A stretch of DNA of 64,000 nucleotides from Chamaecrista fasciculata. Lineage: Eukaryota; Streptophyta; Magnoliopsida; Fabales; Fabaceae. The translations under genes were made by a program, and so were the position numbers. The number at the start of each line of letters is the position of its first letter. Within the stretch, counting starts at the first letter, position 1. The stretch spans positions 278,506 to 342,505 of the forward strand of contig QANZ01029560.1 of NCBI GenBank assembly GCA_003254925.1, given 5' to 3'. The notes beneath the pieces are model-generated. The model ran no database searches and was not told the origin of the DNA. It was given only the letters and a program-made list of their open reading frames with translations. Of the stretch, positions 22,792 through 35,100 are shown piece by piece.

Positions 22792-23250
22792 TTTAGTCTC
22801 TTGCAAATACTGAGGGAGCATTCTTTTGATTTGGATGAAATGTTAAAGCCATTGACTCCTTCACAAATTCTCACTGACTTGCCTAATTGATGCACTTTTT
22901 CAATGGGGATAGGATATATGGGGACATTCTCAACGTGATTCTCGGCTATTCAATACTGACAAAACAATGTTAGTTAGAGATGCTTTCGTCTTAGTCACAT
23001 TCGTACGAGAGATGCTAGTCAATTCAGACTGATCAAAATGTTTACCTAATTACCCATCATTTTCTCAGATTCATTGCTTAAAATGTGTTCTGAACCCATT
23101 TGTTATAAAGGGTATAACTAACTCATTCTTTCTGAAAAAAAAAAAAAAAACTCATTAATTAACACAAACTAGAATGTTAACAGTATGTCAAATTCCTGTA
23201 TTGCACAGGCTATCAAATGGCCTACAGTGCAGTGTACACCAAAATAAGTT
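22792..23250. repeat. DXR 3' flank, paralogous to 18184-18560
   Basis: See the partner copy. The internal order of blocks is conserved. A poly(A) run and a short unrelated insert separate its two halves (about 23030-23160). The two copies are about 4.6 kb apart. Confidence 0.7.
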
Positions 23251-23743
23251 TGTTGTTAACATGCTCAGTATAAGGTGTTTACCACCAGATAATTATCCTA
23301 AATGACTGGAAACCAGAGGAAATAATGAAGATTGCAACACTTTAGACGCAGACACAATAATGCTTTAGTTTCTCAGCCAAATAAAGATAAATGAGGTGCA
23401 TTGGTGCAAGATGAGACTTAACCCTATAAAATTTTAGACTAGGATTTACAGGGTCTTTGGACTCGTCAACTTGGGGACCTAATTTCATGTGTGATTTGTA
23501 TAAACTGTCATAACCCTGATTTCATGTGTGAATTTTGATGAGTTATCGATGTAGTAAATATAATATTTCATCATCAAAACCTTCTATTATTTCTTTTTTA
23601 ATTATTCTCAACAGGGAATGAATAATTACACTAGAAAGCAGATGCTTTAAATGACATATCCACCTATTCTACATATGATACAGTTGTTCAATGCCAACAG
23701 AAATAAAGGTGAATATGGTATCCCCCAGTAGTCAATTCCAGTG

Positions 23744-26700
23744 TCATGCAGGAATAGGAGTCATTCTGGAAGAATTCTGCAAGTTAGCAGCATATTTTCG
23801 TGCCCACAAGTCATAATGAATAATCTCTTCAAGGGAAGGTGAGGTAACCAATTCCTTTTGATGCTCCTCGCATGTTAGCTCCACAACTTTGAAAATATCC
23901 AGATAGCCAATCCTGCAAAACACCAGAATACACATTCAGAAGAGGATTCACACTCACAACACACTTATTGTAGCACAATGAGAAATGTATCAAAGATTTG
24001 AAGTAATAATATTACAAACGTGCAATCAAGTATAAAAGGCATCATAAAATGCTTCCTGACAACCAACACAGTCGAAGGAATGTGCATGACAGACCCAATA
24101 GGCTTCTAACCAAACAACCAAATCACTTTCTTAACAAAAGAAACATCAATAAATGGAATTCTCAGTGCAGCACTTGAAAAAATTTAAGTTACTTACTTTT
24201 CATCTATAAACATTTCTACAGCTTTCTCATTTGCTGCACTAAGAACTCCTGTCATGGTGCCTCCAGCACGTCCAGCAGCATAGGCAAGATTCATGGATGG
24301 ATACTTCACATTGTCAGGAACTTTAAATGTTAATGAACCAATCCTGTGTGATCATATTTTAGATGTAGCTGCGTCAGATGAGCTAATAAATTTTGCTAAG
24401 TATGTCAATTCAATAAAATTATACAATACATCAGACCTAATACGTATTTCACAATAACAGCTGAACAGGATAGGAATTATCATATCACTCATATTTTAAG
24501 TTGCATTGCCCAAGATGCTGATTAAGGATGGAAGGGGATGACCATGGAATTTTTTAAATAACACTTAAAAGCCAAAGAAGAAAATACAGTCCTAAGACGG
24601 AAACCTGGCAATGGGCCAAGTTGAAGAGGAAATAAATTATCTGGCCAATCATAATAAAAAGAATTGATAATTTAACTTGGAATTGTTTAAAAATACAATT
24701 TAACGAGAAAGGTTTCACAATGAGGATGAACACTAAATAATTAATATTAAGGTTTGCACAACTTTAAAACTGTTATTTAAAGCAAGAAGATTCACCTCTC
24801 CGGTGAACTAAAGAGAAATTGAAGTTTAAATTTGAAAGCTGAAGGGAAAAATGATAGTACTTGCAAAGATCCAGACGAGGCCAAGTTACTTCAGAGCAAT
24901 AGATTCTTTCTGGCCAAGACATCGTATAGAGAATTGGCAAGCGCATATCAGGCCACCCCAACTGTGCCAGAACTGAAGAATCCTGAAAATAAAAGATCAT
25001 TTATCATCAGAAAATAGATGTAAACAAGAACTATCTTGTTCTCTATAATTGTATTTCTTTTTCCATATTAGAATATTAAAACCAAAAACAACAGAACCTC
25101 AACCTCTCCTTTAGCTTTTTCACCCAATGGCCCAGAAGTTGAGTATCATCATTCAGCATGTGTGTGTGTGTGTGTTCATGAAACAAGCAGCAGGTAACAT
25201 AACATAGAGAAGAATTAAACCTGCGTTTCAATCATTGAGTGTATGATAGACTGTGGATGAATGACAATCTCAATATTATCATAGTCAGCTCCAAACAAGT
25301 AATGTGCTTCAATTACTTCCAGGCCCTGCCAAAGAAAAGGAAGAATTTTCTTTATTAGATAAAATTTCAGGCCAACTTATTAAATAAATCGTAAGAAAGC
25401 ATTTTTCAATCCAAATAATGACACATCCAAAATAATCAAACCTTGTTGAACAGGGTAGCAGAATCCACAGTTATCTTCTTCCCCATATTCCAGTTGGGGT
25501 GTTTTAATGCATCAGCAACTTTGACATCTTTCAGTTTATCAACAGGCAAATCCCTGTCAATCACCAAGAGGATGAAGAACTGCAAGTTGATTTCTGGGTG
25601 CCACAAAAAGAGCTAAGAAATGGAACCAATTTAACATTTTCCGTAAAAGAATATTGATTCCCCATGATATAACTAGTTGCCAACAACCAAAAATTCAGAA
25701 AACACATAATTAGTTTCAACAAGTATCTTTTGCCATTAAGTTGCCTTTGGATTCAGGAAAAGAAAAATGCTTCATATGTATAACAAAGCATAGAGCAGTG
25801 CAATCATGGCTCATTTAAACATGAACAGGTGCACACATATAAGAGCAATTAGTTTACTTTGTACAGAAAGAATTGGCAATTTCACTTCTATTCCCCAAGA
25901 TAAATAATTTGGACCCTCCATCTAGCCCTCATCAGACAACCGTAAAAACTCTTTCAACTATCTTTTCTCACCTGAAAGCACCTCCAGATGCAGTTAAAAT
26001 GATTCTCCGAAGTGCACCTTCAGGCAACCCCTGGATACACTGTAGAGAATAATCCTTTTGGCTTCAGTACTTATTACTTATCAGCAACAAGAAACAAGCA
26101 AGAAGAAAAAACCATTGCTCCAGTACAATAAGAAAGAATCATGCAACAACATATGTCTATAACATGAGTATATGTATAAAGTCCAATGTGCTTGTTGCAT
26201 ATGCATAACTATTGATAGATAGGCAGTTTCATACCTGAAAAATGGCCGAGTGTTCTGAATCAGCAGGAAGGATTTTTATGTTATGTTTCTGTGCAAGAGG
26301 AAGAACAAAAGGACCTCCGGCGATCAATGTCTCTTTGTTGGCCAAAGCTATGTCTTTCCCTGCTTCAATAGCAGCAACTGTTGGCTAAGAAAATAATAAG
26401 AGGAGAATCAGCTGTTTGTCAGTTAATGTTAGCGTCTTTTCTCTCTAATTAAACTTGCAAAGAACTTTTTTAATATAAGAAATAAATGTGTACATTTATA
26501 TATAGAAGCAAGGGGAAACAAACAGCAATAGAGGGGCAGAAGATCTCAATATCCAATATCTATATAGTGAATGGCCAAGTGTACATAGTATAGCAAATAG
26601 ATTGGATTTCAAGAAGTACCAAAATCTGGAAGTAAAGTTACCTTTAGTCCTGCACAACCTACAATTCCGGTAACAACTGTAACTGCATCAGGGTGACGAG

Positions 26701-27987
26701 CAACCTGAAAATATATTAAGATATAGCTTAAGATGAAAGAAAATTGGCTCTACAAGCCAAATTTTATAAGACAACTGAAATGCCCACCTCAACGATTCCT
26801 TGTTCTCCAGGGATAATCTCGGGTTTGTGTTCAACATCAGCCAAAGCTTCTTTGAGTTCATCAATAAGGGACTCATTTCTAACAGCAACAAGTTGGGGCT
26901 TGAACGTCTTTACCTGTCCAATGTAAATATTTGAGAAGGTGAAACTCTAAAACAAATTAGAAAGACCATATGTTGCTTGAATGAATCATGTGCATGTAGT
27001 AACTAACCATAGTTACAATTTTGAACCAATCCCATCTGAAAATCAAGAAAGAAAAACAGCTGAAAGTTTCATTACATGACTGGATCTGAAAATGTGTTTA
27101 CCTGATCTGCTAGAAGGGTGACGTTAGAACCAGCTGCAAGTGCAACGACTCTGAATTTATCTGGATTCTCAGCTACTATGTCCAGTGTCTACAAAAGCAC
27201 ATACACACAAACAAATAAAGTGCATTGCATGACAAAGATAAGACAAGTCAACCATGATTAAGAGTAAACAATATGTCAATTTCAGATCTGAAGTCTCCAT
27301 AGGAAAAAAGGAATTAAAAAGAAATAGACAGGCAAGGAGACATAACATTATATGTCTAGTTCTATATCCATCTCAAGTATTTAGATTGACTGCATCCACA
27401 TGGCAACCAATCCAACCATAGATTCAAGCTATACCTGAGTTCCAATGGACCCAGTAGAGCCAACAATAGAGATGGGTTTTGGTCCCTCCCATGTCTTGCG
27501 AGTAGCCTCTGGAACCGCTCGTCCTGGCCAGGCTGGAGGTGGTGTCAGCACAGAGCAATGAACTCTTCTTCCAACTTTGGTTCCACAATGTTTTGTCCTG
27601 ACAGCAAAACCACCTGAAAAACAGCATAAAGTTGAAGAGTAATTAGAACTCAATAATAATTGGTATATATAAGCGACCACATCAATTTTCTGAAACTGAA
27701 ACATCAAAAGGAAAAGGGAGAAGGAGAAGATGACTATTATTATTAACCTTAAGTGGATAGCACATGGAGACAGAGATTGAAAAGTAGCATACTTTACAGA
27801 AAAATTAGACGAACGAAACACAATTCAACACAAATGAAAAGTGGGTATGTATTAACATGATATGAGAGCCTTTTGAGGAAGCAGGTTCCAAGAAAGAACC
27901 TGGTAATTTTGCGTATCTGGTGGACTTAAATGAATCCGAGAAGAATAAAGACTTCACTTCAGCTGGAGACGGCAAATTCAGAGCCAT
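23744..27987 (-). CDS. DXR: 1-deoxy-D-xylulose 5-phosphate reductoisomerase, 12 exons, complete
   Basis: DXR converts DXP to MEP with NADPH and a divalent metal, the committed step of the plastid isoprenoid pathway. Coding exons, 5' to 3' on the minus strand: 27987-27900, 27613-27435, 27188-27102, 26913-26788, 26704-26642, 26384-26235, 26039-25972, 25553-25442, 25325-25221, 24982-24861, 24343-24197, 23912-23744. All junctions are GT-AG and the lengths sum to 1416 nt, or 471 residues, close to the usual 470-480. The Ser/Lys-rich N-terminus looks like a chloroplast transit peptide, followed by the plant-typical [10 protein letters not shown]. The NADPH loop GSTGSIGT is at residues 81-88. Metal ligands are visible as Asp223 and Glu225 in [10 protein letters not shown] and Glu294 in [10 protein letters not shown]. 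The conserved C-terminus [16 protein letters not shown] is present. No defect is seen. The paired repeat downstream suggests a local duplication of its 3' flank only. Confidence 0.97.
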
Positions 27988-28370
27988 AGCAAGAACAAAA
28001 TCGAACCCACTTCAATTCGAAGAAGGGGGAAAGAATAAAAGAGAATGTGTATGCGCAGAGAAGAGGAAGAGGAACAAGGAGATGCAGAAACGGGAAAATC
28101 TGTTTGTGGTGGGAGAGATTTGTAGTTTAATTTAATAGAGAAGATGGGATTTTGGGAGCACTGTAAATATTTAATAATTGAACGTATGTATTGGAAGTGG
28201 TAAGTGGGTTTTAACGGTGTAAGACTGTAGTAAGCAGTATTGAATTATGAATAGGGACGAAACCAGACGAGACGAGTGGCAGAGAGTGAGGACTCCTGAA
28301 ATCACCTCACGGGACATAATTTCCAGTTATCTTTGGTAAGTCAAGTGAAACAAAAAAATAAATAAATAAA
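27988..28370 (-). promoter_or_regulatory. DXR 5' leader and proximal promoter
   Basis: Upstream of the DXR ATG the coding-strand sequence is rich in CT and TTC blocks to about 28135, typical of a plant 5' UTR. A weak TATA-like 'attattaaatattt' lies near 28168-28182. There is no other gene between this and the MITE that starts at 28371. Start site and box are inferred from composition only. Confidence 0.4.
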
Positions 28371-28614
28371 GGCTAAAGTGCACTTTTGGTTTCATAGTTT
28401 TGGCAAAGGTCTCAATTTGGTCCCATAACTTTGCCATGTCATTATTCAACTCAGTATGTCAGATCATCTTTAATTATAGAAAATGAATAGAATTCAGTTT
28501 GGGACCAATGGTGGGACGTTTTCAGAGTTATGGGACCAAAATTGCAACAAAAAAAGTTATAGGACCAAATTGAGACCTTTGTCAAAGTTATTGGACCAAA
28601 AGTGCACTTTAGCC
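28371..28614. mobile_element. Mutator-like MITE, perfect TIRs, 9-bp duplication
   Basis: It begins with GGCTAAAGTGCACTTTTGGT and ends with the exact complement. Both sides carry ataaataaa; the flank is low-complexity, so the duplication is slightly less certain. The length is 244 bp and it is non-coding. It sits about 380 bp upstream of the DXR start codon and could affect that promoter. Confidence 0.8.
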
Positions 28615-28718
28615 ATAAATAAATAAGTACACAACTAAAATTACTCTATTTTTAGTTATGAATTTATGGTGAGAAACCGTGTCTTTTACTTTAATTAAAT
28701 TATTTCTATGAAGATATA

Positions 28719-29137
28719 GGCTAAATTGCAAATTTGGTCCCATATCTTTTGCTCAGTTCCTAATTTGGTCTCATATTTTTTGTTGCACTTTTGGTAATTG
28801 GTATCATTTTTTTTGTTGCACTTTTGGTCTCATATCTTTGGGTTAGGTCCCAACTTAGTCCTATATATTTTTCTGTTGTATATTTGGTCTCATATTTTTG
28901 GATTGACCTTATATCTTTGAGTCAGGTTTAGAAGTGGACTCATATCTTTACAAAATGATCAATTAATGGTTGATCTTTTTACAAAGATATGGGACTTATT
29001 ATGCAACTTGACTAAAAGATATGGAACCAAAATTGAGACCTTTTGCAAAGATATAGAACCAAAACTGTAACAAAAATATATACATGATCAAATTAGAAAC
29101 TGAAAAAAAAATATGAAACTAAATTTACACTTTAACC
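28719..29137. mobile_element. Mutator-like MITE, same family as 3494-3878
   Basis: The ends are ggctaaattgcaaatttggt and the diverged complement ending tttaacc. The interior has 'tttggtctcatat' repeats, inverted in the second half. The flanking 9-mers gaagatata and aaaaatata agree at seven positions, so this is an older insertion. Confidence 0.65.
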
Positions 29138-30395
29138 AAAAATATATTATTATTTATTTATTTTTAAGTTGTCAATTTCTGATCGGATATTTAAAATTTT
29201 ATTTTAACTAATTTATATTCGACTTCATTCACAAAGTATTAAAAGTGAAGATTTTGCTTAAGCAATACCAATCTACTTATCACTTAGATTAACCTTTGTT
29301 AATTTTATTTATTCATTAATTTTTATTGTTTATTGTTTGGAACTTAGCATTAATTAATTCAGATTTTTTTTTTGCCTCATTAATTAATTCAGATCTTGAT
29401 CCACATTATTTACTTAATTATAGTAAAAAAGTCCTCTCATAGAAATAATTCTATAGATAAAATTTTAAGTTTGGAATTTTACTTAAACAATACAAAGTTA
29501 CTTACTATTTGAAACAATTCTTATTTATATTTTTATTATGTATTTAGATACAACTCACACTTGTCATTTTAAATAAGAGATCTCATTTATTTATAGGTGT
29601 GATTTAGTTGACAATTACAAGTTAAATATATAAGCAAGGTCATATACAATTGATACTCATGTTACACACTTGTAACTTGTAAGAAATGATGAGGAGTAGT
29701 ATATCTGAATCAAATTAGATGGTTTCTAATAATAGAGTGTAGTACAAACAAAAAATATGACAAGTCTTATATAATATTTAAAGAAAAAGATTAAGAATAT
29801 TCTTAGAGAAAATTTTATTCTTACAACACAATTTTTTTTACAGTATATAGTTTATTTCACTTTATTTTAGAAAAGTAAAAATATTTATTTCTCCTTATCA
29901 TTCCATTCCATGATCAAATTTATCACTCTAACTTTATTTTGATCTGATCTTTCTCATATATATGATCTTCTAATATATTAATATAAAAATAAATATAGAA
30001 GGATGAGCAATAATTTCCAATAAATATAGAATTATTTTAATAATTTCCAATAAAATTGATAAGATGGATGAGCAATAAAACTTGCTGCCTTGGTTGGGGT
30101 TCTTCACTACATACAACCGTCGCAGCCTTACAAGTACAACGACATTGAAATTCAGTTGACAATAATTGCAATATGGTACTATATGATGTGTTGTGTATAC
30201 AAAATTTTCCTTACAAATTAATTAAAAATAATCCATCTTATCAATTTTCAAATAATTAAATGTTCTATCATTAGATTTTCAAAAAACAAAGGACAAATAA
30301 GAAATAGAGTATTTCAAAGGTTATTTTCCAAACTTTGTTGGGAAGATTAAATTTAACCAGAGTTTTGCATTCATTATCTACTTTAATTTAAAATA
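29138..30395. other. AT-rich intergenic, no gene recognised
   Basis: More than 1.2 kb of AT-rich DNA with no credible open frame and no clean repeat boundary. Confidence 0.6.
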
Positions 30396-30679
30396 GGCCA
30401 AAGTCCTATTTTGGTCCCTCTGTTATGCTCATTGTTCCAAATAGGTCCCTCGGTTATTTTTCGTTCCATATTGGTCCCTCAGTTATTTAAAACTTGTCAA
30501 AGTTGGTCCCTCTTACGTTTTCCATCCATTTTTCCGTTAAAAAAAGAGGAAAAATTAACTTTCATCCCCAAAAGTTATATTATCTTATATTAAGGTCCTT
30601 TTCTTTTTATAATAGGATCAAAACGTAAAAAAAGGAAGTAAATTAAGATTTTAAGAGAATTTACCCAAAAACACAAAAT

Positions 30680-30734
<55 letters not shown>

Positions 30735-31174
30735 NTATTATCTTATATTAAGGTCCTTTTCTTTTTATAATAGGATCAAAACGTAAAAAAGAAAGTAAAT
30801 TAAGATTTTAAGTGAATTTACCCAAAAACACAAAATCTCTCTCTCTCTCTCTCTCTCTCCACCATGAAGTAAATTAAGATTTTAAGTGATTTTTTGTGTT
30901 TTTGGGTAAATTCACTTAAAATCTTAATTTACTTCATTTTCTTACGTTTTGATCCTATTATTAAAAGAAATGGACCTTAATATAAGAAAATAAAACTTTT
31001 GGGGATGAAAGTTAATTTTTCCTCTTTTTTTAACGGAAAAATGGATGGAAAACGTTAGAGGGACCAACTTTGACAAGTTTTGAATAATTGAGGGACTAAT
31101 ATGGAACGAAAAATAACTGAGGGACCTATTTGGAACAATGAGCATAACAGAGGGACCAAAATAAGACTTTGACC
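30396..31174. mobile_element. long-TIR MULE-like element with (CT)n core, assembly join inside
   Basis: The outer ends (ggccaaagtcctattttggt and the complement of ggtcaaagtcttattttggt) and the roughly 280-bp arms match the Pack-MULE at 16515-17551 and the element at 40590. The centre is a long (CT)n run (30681-30734) cut by an N at 30735. After the N the arm sequence 'tatcttatattaagg...' starts again (compare about 30580-30734 with 30736-30860), followed by a second CT run. The repeat around the N is probably an unmerged contig overlap, so the real element may be shorter. Confidence 0.7.
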
Positions 31175-31199
31175 TTTTTTTAATACAAAAAAAAAAACC

Positions 31200-32110
31200 A
31201 ATCGACCATGCTTATTATTTTAGGTGAAAAGAAATTGCTTCTGTTCTATCACTTTTGCCTCCTTGGCTACATCTTCCACCTCAAGCATGAATAAAATCAA
31301 AATAAACAAGATAAAAAATTGAATTACGACCAATGTCAAAAGAACTATGAACTCACCAAACCAACATGTAAACTTCATCTAATTTAAAAAATTGTACTTG
31401 TTTTGAACTTATTATTAAAAAATATTGCTACTATATATTTTAATGTACACAAGGGTAAGTAGAAGTGTAGAACCGTACAAGAAGAGTATTATTTCTCTTA
31501 CCTTTGATAAATAAATGAGTTGATTTGAAGACACTAATTTAAAGCTTTCTCCAATGTCATCTTTACTTTTATGTTCATTTTCACACACCATGCTAAAAAA
31601 ACAAACCATTGTTAATGGGATAGTGTGTAAAACTATTGTGTGACTATAAGATGATATTAAAGATTTAAAGTTCTCTATTTATATTGGTTTGGATACACAC
31701 AGTTTATTGTTTCGAGCCCACAGGTTGCGGTGGGAAGACATGGTTTATGTTTATTGTTTAAGCTATATAACATCATAATTTGTAATCAAAACCTAATGCA
31801 TAAATGCTTTTTTTAAGTCACACATATTATGAAATAATTACTATTAAAGTTTCAATGATATATTAAAATCATATTTTTCATTAACTTTTCTCTATATCTT
31901 CGACAAAATTGACGATGGCAACATTCTCAATCCGAAATTGGGAGGACAGTCATTGAGTTTTCTTCCATGGTGACCTAACATCCTCTACCTTCAAGGAGTT
32001 GGATGAACCCAAAATTTTAAAGTCATTTTAGTAAATCATTGAGTCAATCTATGATGTTAGGAATGAGTATGAAAGTATTGTGTGATTATAAATTGGAATT
32101 GTGACTCTAT
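31200..32110 (-). repeat. module copy A of the 31-45 kb array
   Basis: The start codon at 31609 opens MVCFFSMVCENEHKSKDD and continues GESFKLVSSNQLIYLSK to a GTAAGA splice-donor-like site at 31501 (exon-like 31502-31609). A TATAAATAG box lies at 31675-31684, about 66 bp upstream. The same layout recurs in copies B, C and D. A further worn remnant (upstream half only) lies at about 32030-32110. I do not recognise the protein family. Confidence 0.6.
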
Positions 32111-32180
32111 TTATATTGGTAGTTAAGCACATAGAGATGGATCAACTAAAGTTAGTTTTCGGTAAAATTAGTAAAGTTCT

Positions 32181-35100
32181 TGTACAAATATTTTTTCCAT
32201 GTCATTCTTTATTCCACGTGTATTTTACATTTTTTTCCTTCCTTTCTTTTGCTGTAAATATCAGATAGAAAGCTTCTAGAATAGCCAGCTGTAGGAAGTT
32301 AGTTAGCATTGTTTTCTGTGATTTCTGTATTGGTTTTCACGCATTATTCTTTTTCGGTTGTATATATGTATTGCAAAATCCAGTAATGAAATCATTCCAT
32401 TTCGTTCTATCTTATTCCGTGCATGGTATCAACGCCTAAATCGATCCTTTCTTTCTAAAATTTCCTCTGTCTCTGAAATGGAATCTTCCCCCAGTACTGG
32501 CTCTACTCAGAGCACTGTTGCCACTGTTCCTAAATCGGACGATGGCCCTCTCTTCTTACAGCATTCCGATCATCCTGGAATGCAACTTGTCACTACTCAA
32601 CTTACTGGTACTAACTATCTTACCTGGAGTGTTGCGGTGCGTACTTCCCTTGAAGCCAAAGACAAGGTTGGCTTCATTGATGGATCACTCGAAGCTCCTA
32701 CTGATGCTGCTGCTTACAGGAAGTGGAAGAGAGTTGACTCAATGATTAAATCATGGGTCATGAATTCCATTTCCAAAGATATCTCTGATACTCTGATTTA
32801 TTGTTCTTCTTCCAAGCGACTTTGGGATGAAGTTGCTGATCGATATGGCATGAGCACTGGCCCCCAATTGTATCAAATCCAACGTCAGATTTCCTCTGTT
32901 CATCAAGGATCTGATTCTGTCACTAGTTACTACAGCAAGCTTCATCGTGGCTGGGATGAGTTAGATCGTTTGATTCCTATCCCAGCTTGCCAATGCAACA
33001 ACTGCACTTGCAATGTTACTCAGAAGATGAGTGATATTGCTGCTTGGCTTCGACTCTTACAGTTCTTAATGGGTCTTAATCCTGACTTTGATGTTGTTCG
33101 CAGCCAAATCCTGAGTATGGACCCTCTTCCTAAGGTGAGCAAAGCCTTTGCTATGGTTGCTTCCGCTGAAAGTCAAAAGACTGTAAGTCTCACTTTATCT
33201 ACTCCTACCACTGATACTAGTGCCTTGTTTGCCAAGTCTTCTAAACCCAAACCATCTGCTTCTTCTAAATCTACCTTCAAAAAACCTGATGCTCCAAAGT
33301 CTGATCGTCATTGTGATCACTGTGGCAATGAGGGTCACACTAAGGACACTTGCTTTAAGCTTCATGGGTATCCTGATTGGTATGAGGATTACAAAGCTAG
33401 CAAGAAATCTAACCCAGTTAAGAAAGCTGTAGCTACCTTTGTTGGTACTAATTCTGCAGATAACTTGAGTGAATGTTCTGGAGGATCCACTGATGCTAAG
33501 CATGATGAGTTAGCTGCGCTGTTCTCAACCTTTTTTAAGCAAGAAATTGGCAAATACATGCATGGTAAAGGTACTGAGGAACATGCTAGTTATGCTCATA
33601 CTATGGACTTTGCTGGTACCACTTCCACTCTTAGCAGTTTTTCTTTACCTTGTGATTCTTGGATTCTTGACACTGGTGCATCCTCTCACATGTGTTTTAA
33701 TAAGTCACTTATGCAGCATATTCATTCTTTTATTCCTGCTACTCGAGTTCATCTTCCTGATTCCTCTATCAAACATATTTATTCCTGTGGTCAAGTCTTT
33801 TTCACTCCAACACTTCGTCTGCATAATGTTCTGTTTATACCTGATTTTAAATTTAATTTAATCTCAGTCAATAAACTGCTTCGCGAGTCTCCTATCAATC
33901 TCACTTTCTACAAACATTTTTGTCTCTTACAGGACCAGAAGAGTAATCAACCAATAGCAGTGGCAGTGGTGAAAGGGAATCTTTACATTTTAAATGCCAA
34001 CTCCTTTAGTCATGATGTAATAAATAATTTTTTACAGAACTATCATAGTGATATTGCCTGTAATGCTTTCCAATCTAATGACAATTTATCTTTACTTTGG
34101 CATAATCGACTTGGTCACTGTCCCATTTCTGTTCTTACTCACATTCCTCACTTAAAATCAACTTCTACTTCAACAAAATTACTATGTGACTCTTGTCATT
34201 TTGCCAAGCAATCTCGTTTACCTTTTCCTATTAGCACCACACGAGCTGAATCCAATTTTGCACTCTTACACACTGATCTTTGGGGTCCCTACAGGATTCC
34301 CAGTCTTAATAATGCCCATTACATTCTTACTATAGTTGATGATCATAGTCGTGCAACTTGGACTTTTTTACTCAAGTATAAATCTCAAGTTCCACTCACC
34401 TTAATCAATTTCATTACTCAAATCCACAATCAATATAACACCTCAGTTAAAATCTTGCGATCTGACAATGGCACAGAGTTTACTAACTCACAATGCCAAG
34501 ATTTCTTTGCCAAACTTGGCATCATTCACCAAAAATCATGCCCTCACACTCCACAACAAAATGGTGTTGTGGAGAGAAAACACAAACACTTACTTGAGGT
34601 TGCTCGTAGCCTCTTGTTCCAAGCTAATCTTCCAAAAAAATTCTGGGGAGAAGCTATTCTCACAGCCTCTTATCTCATAAACAGAATGCCTACTCCTATT
34701 CTCAATTGGAAGACTCCTTTTGAGATTCTCACCAACTCACCACCTGACTATACCAACCTTAAAGTCTTTGGCAGCTTGTGTTACATCACCAATGTCTCTC
34801 CCCATAAAGATAAATTCTCTTCTCGATCCCATAAGTGTATTTTTGTTGGTTATGCCTCAGGACAAAAAGCTTATAAGGCATATGACTTAGATAGTCATAA
34901 AATTCATATTACTAGGGATGTAAAATTTTTTGAAAACATATTCCCTTTTACCAATGTTACTGCATCTTCATCTACCTCTCCAACCTCAATACCATTAGTC
35001 TCTCTTGACTGTCCTTTTGATTATATACCTCCAATTTCTTCTTCTTCTTCTGATGCAGATTCTTTCTCTTCTTCACCATCTATCTCTTCTACCCTTCCTC

